Below, one piece after another: positions 6,924 to 14,671 of a stretch of 40,968 bases of DNA. The notes below the pieces were generated by a model. The model made no database searches, was not told the origin of the DNA, and saw only the letters and a list, made by a program, of their open reading frames with translations. The first letter of the stretch is position 1, and each line of letters opens with the position of its first letter. A program made the translations under genes and the position numbers. The stretch is from Prevotella sp. UBA4268. Its GTDB lineage: Bacteria > Bacteroidota > Bacteroidia > Bacteroidales > Bacteroidaceae. Location of the stretch: the NCBI GenBank assembly GCA_002395135.1, contig DGWC01000087.1:18590-59557 (forward strand), read 5' to 3'.

Positions 6924-9697
6924 GTCCTGTTCTGTTTTCTCTTGCTTCGGAATTGTGAAGGCGACTCGCCGTAGGCTTGTTTGAATGCCCTTGAGAAATA
7001 ACTGCTGTCGTCGAAGCCGCTGTTCAGCGCGATGTCGCTGATGGGCAGGTCGGAGGTGGTGATCTGCTTCTTGGCCTTCTCAAGGCGGATACTGGTGACA
7101 TACGCGCCGATGGAGATGCCGGCGATGTTTTTCACCTTCCGGTTCAGTTGCGAATAACTCAGGCACATGTCGCTGGCAAGGGTGGACGAAGAGAAATCCT
7201 TGTCGCAGATGGACTCCTGGATGCGGCGTGTGAGTGTCTCGAGGAATGCGGCGTCAGCCTGGTTCATCTCCATTTGCTTGTCTTCGTTTTCTTCGTTCCC
7301 GGTCAGGTTTTCTTTGCCATGAAGCAGCGCGCGGCTGATTTTCTCGCGGAGCAGTCTTCTGCCTTCCAGCAGCCGGTGAATGCGCGAATAGAGTTCCTCG
7401 GCAATAAACGGCTTCACCAGATAGGCGTCTGCTCCCGCGTCGATACCTTTCAGTCGGTCTTCCTCCTGTGTTTTTGCAGTGATGATGATGATGGGAATGT
7501 GGTTCAGGTCGTCTGAGTGCCTGATTCTGCGGCACAGTTCGTAGCCGTCCATGTTGGGCATCATCACGTCGGTGATAATCAGGTCTGGCACGATGTCTTC
7601 GGCCTTGGCGAAAGCATCTACTCCGTCTTTGGCCGTGGTCACGTTGTAAGAGTCCTTGAGCAGCGACGTCATGTATTTAGAGATGTCTGCATTGTCTTCC
7701 ACGAGCAGGATGGTTTCACGGCTTTCCAGTAGGTCGGCATTGAGCGATTCTTCCTTTTGCTGGTTTCTGTCCTCATCGGGCGTTGCGCTGATGCTGCTCA
7801 GGGCGGGGTTCCACGGAGAGGTTTTGCCGTGCTCAGTCTTCAGTGGGATTGAAAGTGTGACGACAGCGCCCTTCTCCTTGTTGTTGGCTGCCTTGATGCT
7901 GCCGTTCATCCGGTCTACAATCTGTTTCACGTAGTTGAGTCCGATGCCGGTGCCGTTGTAGGAAAGTTGGTGGTTGTTGCTGCCCTGGAAGAACATGGTG
8001 AACACGTAAGGCAGATCTTCTTCGGGGAATCCGCAGCCGTTGTCGCTTACGACGAGCACGGCCTGGCTGCCGTTGGAGTCAACGGATACGTTGATGTCAC
8101 CGCCCGGCGACGTGAATTTCAGCGCGTTCCCAATCAGGTTTCTCAGTATTTTCTCGGTGTATTCTTCTACGAAGTCCATCTGGATTTCCTCTGTCTGTGA
8201 GTGGAAGTTCAGCGTGATGCCCTTGGTGGCCGCATACTGCCGGTAGCCCTCGACGGCCATTTTGGTGTAGAGCACGATGTTGCCCGTAACCCATTTCTCC
8301 TCTTCATAGTTCTTCGACATGATTCGTGAGATGTCGAGCAGTTGGTTCACCAGTGACAGCAGCGAAGAACTCTGTTTTTCGATAGTGGCAAGCGTGTCGG
8401 GCATGTCGTTCTGCGTTACTTTCTTTTCTTTGAGTTGATGAGCCAGTCCCATGATGATGGTGATGGGCGTGCGGAATTCGTGTGTGATGTTGGTGAAGAA
8501 GGCGTTTCGCATTTTCTCCATTCGCTGGAGCGAGCGGTTGGTGCGCAGTCGCATCTGGTGGGCATAGATCATGAAGCCCAGTGCGGCTCCCGTGAGGGCC
8601 AGTATGATGAGGCCGATGAGCAGGATGCTGCGTTTCTGTTTCTGCTCTTTCTCAAACGATAGTTTCATGTTGTCGTAGTCCTTGCGGCTTTTCTGTCTTT
8701 CATAGTTCAGTCGCATGGTCTGCAGTTTGTCGATATTCTTTTCGTTGACGATGCTGTCGTTGATGTTGTCGGCCTCTTTATAGTAGTCGAGTGCCAGTTG
8801 GGGGTTGCCCGCTCTGGCCTCATATTCAGACAGAATCTGGTAGATACCGGCAATATGCTCGCGTGAGTGGATGGCCTTGGCCGTGGCATGTGCCTCCACA
8901 ATGTATTTGTGTGCTTCCTCCAGGTTGTCGGTTTTCAGGTAGATGCGTGCCAGAGCGAGCACCGACTCCAGCCAGTGCCATCTGTCTTCGCTGTCCGACA
9001 TGATGCGGTAGGCCTCGGCATACTCTTTCAGTGCCAGGTCGTATTGCTGCCTGTTCTCGGCTATTCTCCCGAAATGGTTGTGGCAGAGCGAAATGCCCAG
9101 TTCGGAATTCACCTTGGTGTTGTGTTCCAGCGACCGGTTGTAATACCACATGGCCGAGTCGATATCGCCGTTGTGCTCCTTGATGCTTCCAATGTTGGCA
9201 AAGTTGATGGCCATGCCCAGGTCGCTCTTCAGTTCCGTCTCGCCCATGAGAGCCCGTTGGAACACCTTCTCGGCATTGGCATAGTCGCCCAGCGAGAGTT
9301 GGATGTTGCCGATGCCGTTGAGCGTGGTCACCAGGTTTTTCCGCGCCTGGAACGAGGTGTCGCCTTCTAATTTCTCGCAGTAGTCGAGGGCCGTGAAGTG
9401 GTAAGTCAGCGCTTCGTCGAGCATGCCCATGCGCCGCAAGTCGGTGGCCACATTGTTGTTGGCCTGCACGATGATAATGGCATCGCCCAGGTCCATGGCT
9501 TCCTGAAGTGCTTTCTGATGGGTGTCGAGGGCGCGCATGAAGTCGGAGGACTCTCTGAAATGCTTTCCCTGCGCGATGAGGCTTGCAATGGAGTCGCGTT
9601 TCTCGTCAGTCTTTTTCTGGCTCGCCTTGTTTCCTATACAGGAGTTTAACAGCAGCATAGCGGCTAATATGGCCAAAAGGTTCTTCTTTTTCATCAT
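6920..9697 (-). CDS. Hybrid two-component system: TPR sensor / histidine kinase / receiver / AraC-type regulator
   Basis: I start the protein at the ATG complementary to 9695-9697 (925 residues). The reading frame opens at a TTG at 9769, but that lies inside the promoter, and the later start gives a clean signal sequence with lipobox LNSC. Numbered from this start, TPR-like helical repeats fill about 45-340 on the outer side. A membrane helix spans about 357-377. The HisKA box HEFRTP has its phospho-acceptor at His406. The ATPase domain has the N-box and DNGCGFP, GTGIGL glycine boxes. The receiver has Asp710 (TDVMMP) and VKPF. Two AraC-type helix-turn-helix motifs end the protein. It should sense a periplasmic signal and bind DNA directly. 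No SusC/SusD genes adjoin; the divergent surface operon at 10519 is the likeliest target. Confidence 0.9.
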   Translation of the reverse strand: MMKKKNLLAILAAMLLLNSCIGNKASQKKTDEKRDSIASLIAQGKHFRESSDFMRALDTHQKALQEAMDLGDAIIIVQANNNVATDLRRMGMLDEALTYHFTALDYCEKLEGDTSFQARKNLVTTLNGIGNIQLSLGDYANAEKVFQRALMGETELKSDLGMAINFANIGSIKEHNGDIDSAMWYYNRSLEHNTKVNSELGISLCHNHFGRIAENRQQYDLALKEYAEAYRIMSDSEDRWHWLESVLALARIYLKTDNLEEAHKYIVEAHATAKAIHSREHIAGIYQILSEYEARAGNPQLALDYYKEADNINDSIVNEKNIDKLQTMRLNYERQKSRKDYDNMKLSFEKEQKQKRSILLIGLIILALTGAALGFMIYAHQMRLRTNRSLQRMEKMRNAFFTNITHEFRTPITIIMGLAHQLKEKKVTQNDMPDTLATIEKQSSSLLSLVNQLLDISRIMSKNYEEEKWVTGNIVLYTKMAVEGYRQYAATKGITLNFHSQTEEIQMDFVEEYTEKILRNLIGNALKFTSPGGDINVSVDSNGSQAVLVVSDNGCGFPEEDLPYVFTMFFQGSNNHQLSYNGTGIGLNYVKQIVDRMNGSIKAANNKEKGAVVTLSIPLKTEHGKTSPWNPALSSISATPDEDRNQQKEESLNADLLESRETILLVEDNADISKYMTSLLKDSYNVTTAKDGVDAFAKAEDIVPDLIITDVMMPNMDGYELCRRIRHSDDLNHIPIIIITAKTQEEDRLKGIDAGADAYLVKPFIAEELYSRIHRLLEGRRLLREKISRALLHGKENLTGNEENEDKQMEMNQADAAFLETLTRRIQESICDKDFSSSTLASDMCLSYSQLNRKVKNIAGISIGAYVTSIRLEKAKKQITTSDLPISDIALNSGFDDSSYFSRAFKQAYGESPSQFRSKRKQNRT

Positions 9698-9766
9698 GTC
9701 GGTTAGGCTTATAGTCCAGTTGTTCAACGTTGAGATTAAGCATAGTATGTCAAACAGAACGTTTTG

Positions 9767-9798
9767 CAAAGATACGACAATGTGCTGACTTTTGCAAA
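9767..9798 (-). promoter_or_regulatory. Promoter of the hybrid kinase - M16 operon
   Basis: The minus strand reads TTTG (complement of 9795-9798), 20 bp, then TATCTTTG (complement of 9767-9774), a full match to the Bacteroidetes consensus. It predicts a leader of about 65 nt before the ATG at 9697, and it excludes the TTG at 9769 as the real start. Confidence 0.75.
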
Positions 9799-9911
9799 TA
9801 TTTTGTCATGAAAAACCATCGCTGCCGCCATGCTGTGCATACTGATTGGTGCAGGCTGATGTCGTAATAGTCCCGATGAAATGGGCGATTTCTTGTTGTA
9901 ATGGTCTGTTT

Positions 9912-9930
9912 TTTGTGCCGTCGGCACAAA
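9912..9930. promoter_or_regulatory. Perfect 19-bp palindrome, possible operator or hairpin
   Basis: TTTGTGCCG and CGGCACAAA are exact inverse complements around one central T. The site is about 115 bp upstream of the kinase promoter's -33 box. The one-base centre favours a dimeric protein-binding site over an RNA hairpin. Confidence 0.4.
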
Positions 9931-9947
9931 CCAATGAAAAAGCCTGC

Positions 9948-10139
9948 AAACATCTCTGGCACGACGAAAGATGCATTTTTGATGCAGCAAACCAATGGTT
10001 TTCATGCAGCAAAAGCATGGTTTTCATGGTGCATAGTGGTGCTCTTGCAAAGTAAATTAATTTAATTTACCGTGCAAATCAATTTAATTTACTTTGCAAA
10101 TTAATATAATTTACTCAGCAAATTAAATTAATTTACTTT
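9948..10139. repeat. 22-bp-phased repeat array (left copy)
   Basis: (C/G)(A/T)AA-type marks recur with 22-bp phase: they end at 9969, 9991, 10013 and 10035, then after a 21-bp step at 10056, 10078, 10100 and 10122. The first units are variable; two contain ATGGTTTTCATG. The last four 22-bp units (10052-10139) are AT-rich near-copies of GCAAATTAATATAATTTAC plus three bases, each nearly self-complementary. The same architecture occurs at 31020-31211. Confidence 0.8.
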
Positions 10140-10369
10140 TCCTTGGCGGCCAAACCGATGCTCCATTCCAGTAGTTTTCTGCTTGCATACCGCCACTTTT
10201 CACGCTTCAGTCTTACCTGTTGATGCGCGTATATGTCTATCCGGTTCCGAAGCCGGTCTGTTTTTTCCTGTCAAAAGCGCATGCTTGTTGTCGGAATGAA
10301 AAGATAATCCAAATGGCATGGCAGAAAAATCCAATTCTTTGTTTTTCGATTTTCAAAGTTTGCGAAAAT

Positions 10370-10404
10370 GCTCAAAAAGTCCTTTTTTTTGCTCAAAAAA
10401 TCCT
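10370..10404 (+). promoter_or_regulatory. Direct-repeat operator candidate for an AraC-type activator
   Basis: GCTCAAAAAGTCCT (10370-10383) and GCTCAAAAAATCCT (10391-10404) match at 13 of 14 positions and are spaced 21 bp start to start, two helical turns. They end about 23 bp before the -7 box of the surface operon. AraC-family activators typically bind such direct repeats next to the promoter. Confidence 0.5.
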
Positions 10405-10426
10405 ATCACCTTATATATAATAATGC

Positions 10427-10434
10427 TAATTTTG
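10427..10434 (+). promoter_or_regulatory. -7 element of the surface-protein operon
   Basis: TAATTTTG matches TAnnTTTG, but no TTTG lies 19-21 bp upstream, which suggests dependence on an activator. The leader is about 80 nt and contains a possible GACAAT (10444-10449) / ATTGTC (10474-10479) stem. Confidence 0.55.
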
Positions 10435-10518
10435 CAATCGGTAGACAATGCCCTCGCAGAAACGGCGGTGCAGATTGTCGCCAAGAAAAGGAAAAATAAC
10501 CAATAAAACAATAAAGTT

Positions 10519-13500
10519 ATGAAAAGAAGACTATTCACAACGATGCTCTTGCTCGCCGCCATGGTGACGTGGGCGCAAAGGTGGACGGCTCCGACGGGGA
10601 ATGACTATCCGGGTGAGACTCCCATTTACCTGCGTATCGCGCTGAACGGAGAGCGCATAACGGGCAACAGCAATGTGGACATGGAAGTTGCTGCGTTTGT
10701 CGGCGACGAATGTCGTGCCGTGACCAATTCGCTTGAGACGGTATCTGCGACGAATGGTTCTTTTGAAGGATACAACCTCAGAGTGTGGGGCGATCCGGCG
10801 AAAGACAACGGACAGACCATCACCATCAAGGCTTTCTATCAAGGTGTGGTGTATAAGTTCAACCAGACATTCACCTGGAACGGGGAGACCGTCCAGCCCA
10901 TTCCCGTTGACCTGAACCTTGAAACCGTCAGCAACCTTGAGGTGGCCGATGAGGGGCTTGAGACCATTGAGGTTCCGCTTCCCGGAACCAAGGACATGTC
11001 GAGCCTTGTGCAAATATTCTTCAATGGCAAAAGTGCCGACAAGGTGACCGGCTCACAGGTGGACACCGACGAAACGGAATTGTTCCTGAAATGGGATGCC
11101 GGAAATTCGGCCGCGTTTTTCACTGTCGACGACAACGGACTGCTCACAGCCGTGGCCGAGACCGGAGAGAATGATGGCTATCTGGGTGTTTCCATCTATG
11201 TGAACGACAAGAAAGCGGTGAACGCAGACGGAACCATTGGAAAGGAAAGTCTCTATCGTTACGTCGACCCATTCGGTTTCAGCATCAGTATTAAGAAACC
11301 AACCGTACCCGTGACCAACATAACATGCGATATACAAGAACTAACAGTTTACCTCTATGATGATGTAAGAAACGCTCTCAGCCAACACATTAGCGTATCA
11401 CCAGAAGATGCAACCGACGCCACATGGTATATTACGGACACCAAGAACCTGGTGCGTCAAGACATTGCCAACGAATCTGGTGAGACAACACTCCTTATTT
11501 ATCCCAACACACCAGAGTCTGACCAGGTGCAGCCTGCAACGGTAGCACTCACCGTGAAGGTTAGGCCGACTGGCATCTCTGCCAACCCAACCACCATCGA
11601 CGTGGAACTGGGCGACAATGTGCTCGATGCCATCAAGAGGGTAATCACCCTGACTCCGCAAAGCGATTACATCGACGATGAGTTGACTATCACGCCTGCC
11701 GATGCCACGCTGTATAATGCGCAGACGGGCATTGCCACCAAGGTGGGAACCACCACCGTCACGGTGACACCGACAAATGCCGAAAGTTCTAACTTGCCTG
11801 CTGCTCCGTCGGTGACCATCACGATTAACGTGAAGAAGAGCGTTACCGCCATTGCCCTGGAGGCCGGCGAGATTACCGTTTACGTAGGCGACAATGTGAA
11901 AGATGCCATCAGCGGCCGGGTGACCATCACGCCGACCGATGCCACGGAGAAGGCATTTGAGATTGTCGAGGTGGGCGAGACATTGCGCATCTCGGATGAT
12001 CTGGCAGCGATGTCAGGTGTTACTGCCGTGAAGGTGCAATCGGTTGACAATCCGCAACTTGTTTCCGACAACAGCGTAACTGTAAACATCATGGAGCGTC
12101 CAACGGGCATATCAGTGAGTCCGGCAGAAATCACGGTGAACATTGGCGACAATGTGTATGAAGCCATTGAGCAGATTGTGACGCTTGAGCCGAATCTCAC
12201 TTATTTGGACCGCTCACTCACGCTCACACCAGGCAATAACGTTCTTTACGACAATAGTTATATTGCCAACAAGGTGGGAACCATGACCGTTACCGTAACG
12301 CCTACGGCTGCCGTGCCGGATGCAACAGGCGCTCCCGTACCTTATGCTAATGTCACCGTAACCGTGGTTCAGCCCGTTGCAGGCATTACGCTGAAGGGCG
12401 ATGCCATAACGGTTTATGTGGGCGATGACGTGGCTGCTGCCCTGCAGCCGCAGGTGACCATTTTGCCCGAAGATGCCACAGACAAGACCTTCGAAGTGGT
12501 GGAGACAAGAACGGAGAATCTGCTTTTGAAAGGCGGAGAAGCCTCGTTGCCGGGAATCACCACCGTGAAGGTGACAGCCAACGGACTTGAGTCGGAAAAG
12601 ACGGCCGAAGTAACTGTGAAGGTTCGTCCCGATGCTATTTCCGGACCCGACGAACTGACCGTGAATGTGGGCGACAATGTGTTTGATGCCATCAAGAATG
12701 TTCTTGTATTCGATTCGAAGCGTTATCCAGATAGTGAGTTTATCGACGACGAGATGGAACTGTCTACCACCGCTGAATCAGCACTCTATGATTCTAAGTA
12801 TGTGGCCACGACAGTGGGCACCATGAGCGTTGTCGTGACGGCAGTGGCCACCAAGAATAGTGATGCCGCCGGTCCGTTGACAAAGACCATACGGCTCACG
12901 GTGAAGAAGGGAGTCACCTCGCTTACCGCTACAGAAACCACCGTTACGGCCATGGTCGGCGATGATGTATTTGCCATGATCGACGAACTGATTACGGTGA
13001 ATCCGGAAGATGCCACCAACAAGGCCTATTCGCTGAAGCCGGACAATGCTTCGCAGGATGCATTCAGCCAAGGCATCGCTACGACAGAAGGCACTTGGAA
13101 ACTGATTGCCACCTCAGAGGATAATCCCGGCGCATCGCTCGAATTCACGGTTGTGGTGAAGACTCCTATTGCCCTTACCTATGAGTCGCAACTGGAAACC
13201 ACCGTCGGCGGTGAGGTAACGCTCACGCTGACCAAGGTGGCAGGCACCGACGGCGTGGATGCCAGCAAGGTGGAAGTGCTTATTGATGATACCGACTTGG
13301 GCAAACCGGCAACGGCCACACCCGATGCTACCGGTTTGGTATGGACTTTCAAGGGTTTGTTAAGCGGAATGTATACGTTTGTCGTTCTTTACGACGGTGT
13401 GCCACAGATGAACTCGAGCCAGGAAGAGGCTGGATGGCTGAGCATCTCTCAGGTGGTTGCTCCCTCTGAGGGTTGGGATTGGATAACAATCAATTCCCTC

Positions 13501-14580
13501 GCAAGCCGCACGACTTCTATTCTGCTGCGCAATGCCAACGGATGGGATCCCATATTGACCGGCAGCAACGGCAAGATTATTGAAATCCGTTCACAGAAGG
13601 CACTGCTCTACAATGATCCTACGCTCGGTCTGTTTGGCGACATCACAGAACTGAAGCCCGGCGACGGTATGTACAAGATCAAGTCGGAGGGCAGTGTGGT
13701 GTTCAATCTCGGTGAAGACGTGACTCAGATATCTGCTGACGCCCTTCCACAGACGGCCAAGGGCTACGTATGGCTTGGTTATCCGCATCTGGTGGATCAG
13801 CCGCTCTCAGCATTGGCTGACGCTCTGGCCACAACGGCAGAAGAAGGCGACATGATAATCGGTAAAGACAACTTCGCAGAATTCAGCAATGGCGAGTGGG
13901 TGGCTGCCGACGGCTTCACCTTCAAGGCCGGCAAGGGATATATGTATTACACGGCTGGTGCTGGCGGCAAGACCGTTGATTGGGGAACGCCGGTGGCCGT
14001 GGATGATACCAACAACCCGAATCCTGCCAAGTCGCTTCGCAGCAATGCCTGGAACTATGATGCCAGCCAGTTTGCCGACAACATGCCTATCGTGGCCACT
14101 GTGCAGGGCGTGGATTTCCTCGACAACTACTCCATCGGTGCATTCGTTGGCGACGAGTGCCGCGGTGAGGGCCGCGTGGCTGCCGGAAAGTATATGTTCA
14201 TCAATGTGGCCGGCAAGGGAGGCGAGACGGTTAGTTTCAAACTCTACAACAAGGTGACAGGAGAATACACCAACCTGGGCACGACGGTTTCCTATGGACA
14301 GAAGGTAGGATCGGTGAGCAAGCCGCTGACGCTTCTTGCAGGAACAACCGGCATTAGCAGCGTGGGTGCTGATTCTGAGGGAGCAGCCATCTCCTACAGC
14401 AATGGCGCTGTATGCGTGAACGGAATGCCTGGCGCACTCGTCACGATTACCAATGCCGCAGGCAGCGTGGTGCGCACCTCTTCCGAGGCAGTGGTTTCTC
14501 TCGATGGTCTTGCCAACGGCGTATATATCGTGACCGTGAGCAGCGGTGCACAGCGCATCAGCAAGAAGATCTTAAAGTAG
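10519..14580 (+). CDS. Secreted Ig-like repeat protein with type IX sorting domain
   Basis: The product is 1353 residues with a signal peptide of about 19 residues (cut near TWAQ). After an N-terminal module containing AAFVGDECRA (58-67) come seven Ig/BIG2-like repeats of two alternating kinds. Type A is at about 264-346, 441-526, 619-702 and 798-880, with TVYVGDdV then PeDATdk-type text. Type B is at about 349-438, 527-617 and 703-795, with VGDNVxDAI and KVGTMTVTVT. A second GAFVGDECRG module is at about 1207-1216. The last about 75 residues (TGISSV to GVYIVTVSSGAQRISKKILK) are a type A T9SS sorting signal, so the protein should cross the outer membrane by T9SS and be fixed to the surface. 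It is first of six same-strand exported genes. An adhesin or surface-layer role is inference. Confidence 0.82.
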   Translation: MKRRLFTTMLLLAAMVTWAQRWTAPTGNDYPGETPIYLRIALNGERITGNSNVDMEVAAFVGDECRAVTNSLETVSATNGSFEGYNLRVWGDPAKDNGQTITIKAFYQGVVYKFNQTFTWNGETVQPIPVDLNLETVSNLEVADEGLETIEVPLPGTKDMSSLVQIFFNGKSADKVTGSQVDTDETELFLKWDAGNSAAFFTVDDNGLLTAVAETGENDGYLGVSIYVNDKKAVNADGTIGKESLYRYVDPFGFSISIKKPTVPVTNITCDIQELTVYLYDDVRNALSQHISVSPEDATDATWYITDTKNLVRQDIANESGETTLLIYPNTPESDQVQPATVALTVKVRPTGISANPTTIDVELGDNVLDAIKRVITLTPQSDYIDDELTITPADATLYNAQTGIATKVGTTTVTVTPTNAESSNLPAAPSVTITINVKKSVTAIALEAGEITVYVGDNVKDAISGRVTITPTDATEKAFEIVEVGETLRISDDLAAMSGVTAVKVQSVDNPQLVSDNSVTVNIMERPTGISVSPAEITVNIGDNVYEAIEQIVTLEPNLTYLDRSLTLTPGNNVLYDNSYIANKVGTMTVTVTPTAAVPDATGAPVPYANVTVTVVQPVAGITLKGDAITVYVGDDVAAALQPQVTILPEDATDKTFEVVETRTENLLLKGGEASLPGITTVKVTANGLESEKTAEVTVKVRPDAISGPDELTVNVGDNVFDAIKNVLVFDSKRYPDSEFIDDEMELSTTAESALYDSKYVATTVGTMSVVVTAVATKNSDAAGPLTKTIRLTVKKGVTSLTATETTVTAMVGDDVFAMIDELITVNPEDATNKAYSLKPDNASQDAFSQGIATTEGTWKLIATSEDNPGASLEFTVVVKTPIALTYESQLETTVGGEVTLTLTKVAGTDGVDASKVEVLIDDTDLGKPATATPDATGLVWTFKGLLSGMYTFVVLYDGVPQMNSSQEEAGWLSISQVVAPSEGWDWITINSLASRTTSILLRNANGWDPILTGSNGKIIEIRSQKALLYNDPTLGLFGDITELKPGDGMYKIKSEGSVVFNLGEDVTQISADALPQTAKGYVWLGYPHLVDQPLSALADALATTAEEGDMIIGKDNFAEFSNGEWVAADGFTFKAGKGYMYYTAGAGGKTVDWGTPVAVDDTNNPNPAKSLRSNAWNYDASQFADNMPIVATVQGVDFLDNYSIGAFVGDECRGEGRVAAGKYMFINVAGKGGETVSFKLYNKVTGEYTNLGTTVSYGQKVGSVSKPLTLLAGTTGISSVGADSEGAAISYSNGAVCVNGMPGALVTITNAAGSVVRTSSEAVVSLDGLANGVYIVTVSSGAQRISKKILK

Positions 14581-14590
14581 TAGTTATTCT

Positions 14591-14640
14591 CGGGAGTTGG
14601 GCATGCGTTGGCATTCCTGACTCCCGATACCTTATGTTTC
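14591..14640 (+). terminator. Hairpin between first and second genes of the surface operon, possible attenuator
   Basis: CGGGAGT (14591-14597) pairs with ACTCCCG (14620-14626), a 7-bp stem with a 22-nt loop; T-rich sequence follows but is broken up by A and C. No promoter consensus follows before the next ATG at 14672, so partial termination that lowers downstream expression is more likely than a true operon end. Confidence 0.35.
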
Positions 14641-14671
14641 CTTTTTACCTACTAATATATAAATTAAGCAT

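Larger units (their letters stand above)
9698..10518. other. Divergent intergenic region between the hybrid kinase and the surface-protein operon
   Basis: No convincing gene lies here; the small open frames overlap one another and run through repeats. It holds, in order, the leftward promoter, a perfect palindrome (9912-9930), the 22-bp-phased array (9948-10139), a direct-repeat operator candidate (10370-10404) and the rightward -7 box (10427-10434). I see nothing clear in 10140-10369. Confidence 0.7.

Noticed and set aside
6920..9697. Hybrid kinase as regulator of a classical polysaccharide utilisation locus
   Set aside because: No SusC/SusD pair occurs in the window, and the adjacent divergent operon encodes surface proteins instead. 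A distant locus cannot be excluded.
9698..9769. Upstream TTG start for the hybrid kinase
   Set aside because: The TTG lies inside the -7 box and would destroy the lipoprotein signal; the ATG at 9697 is preferred.
9736..10055. Several small overlapping frames in the divergent intergenic region
   Set aside because: They overlap each other on both strands, run through the 22-bp array and the kinase promoter, and have no family features.
9948..10139. The 22-bp arrays as a CRISPR
   Set aside because: There is no constant repeat separated by spacers of about 30 bp and no cas genes; the units are contiguous and degenerate.
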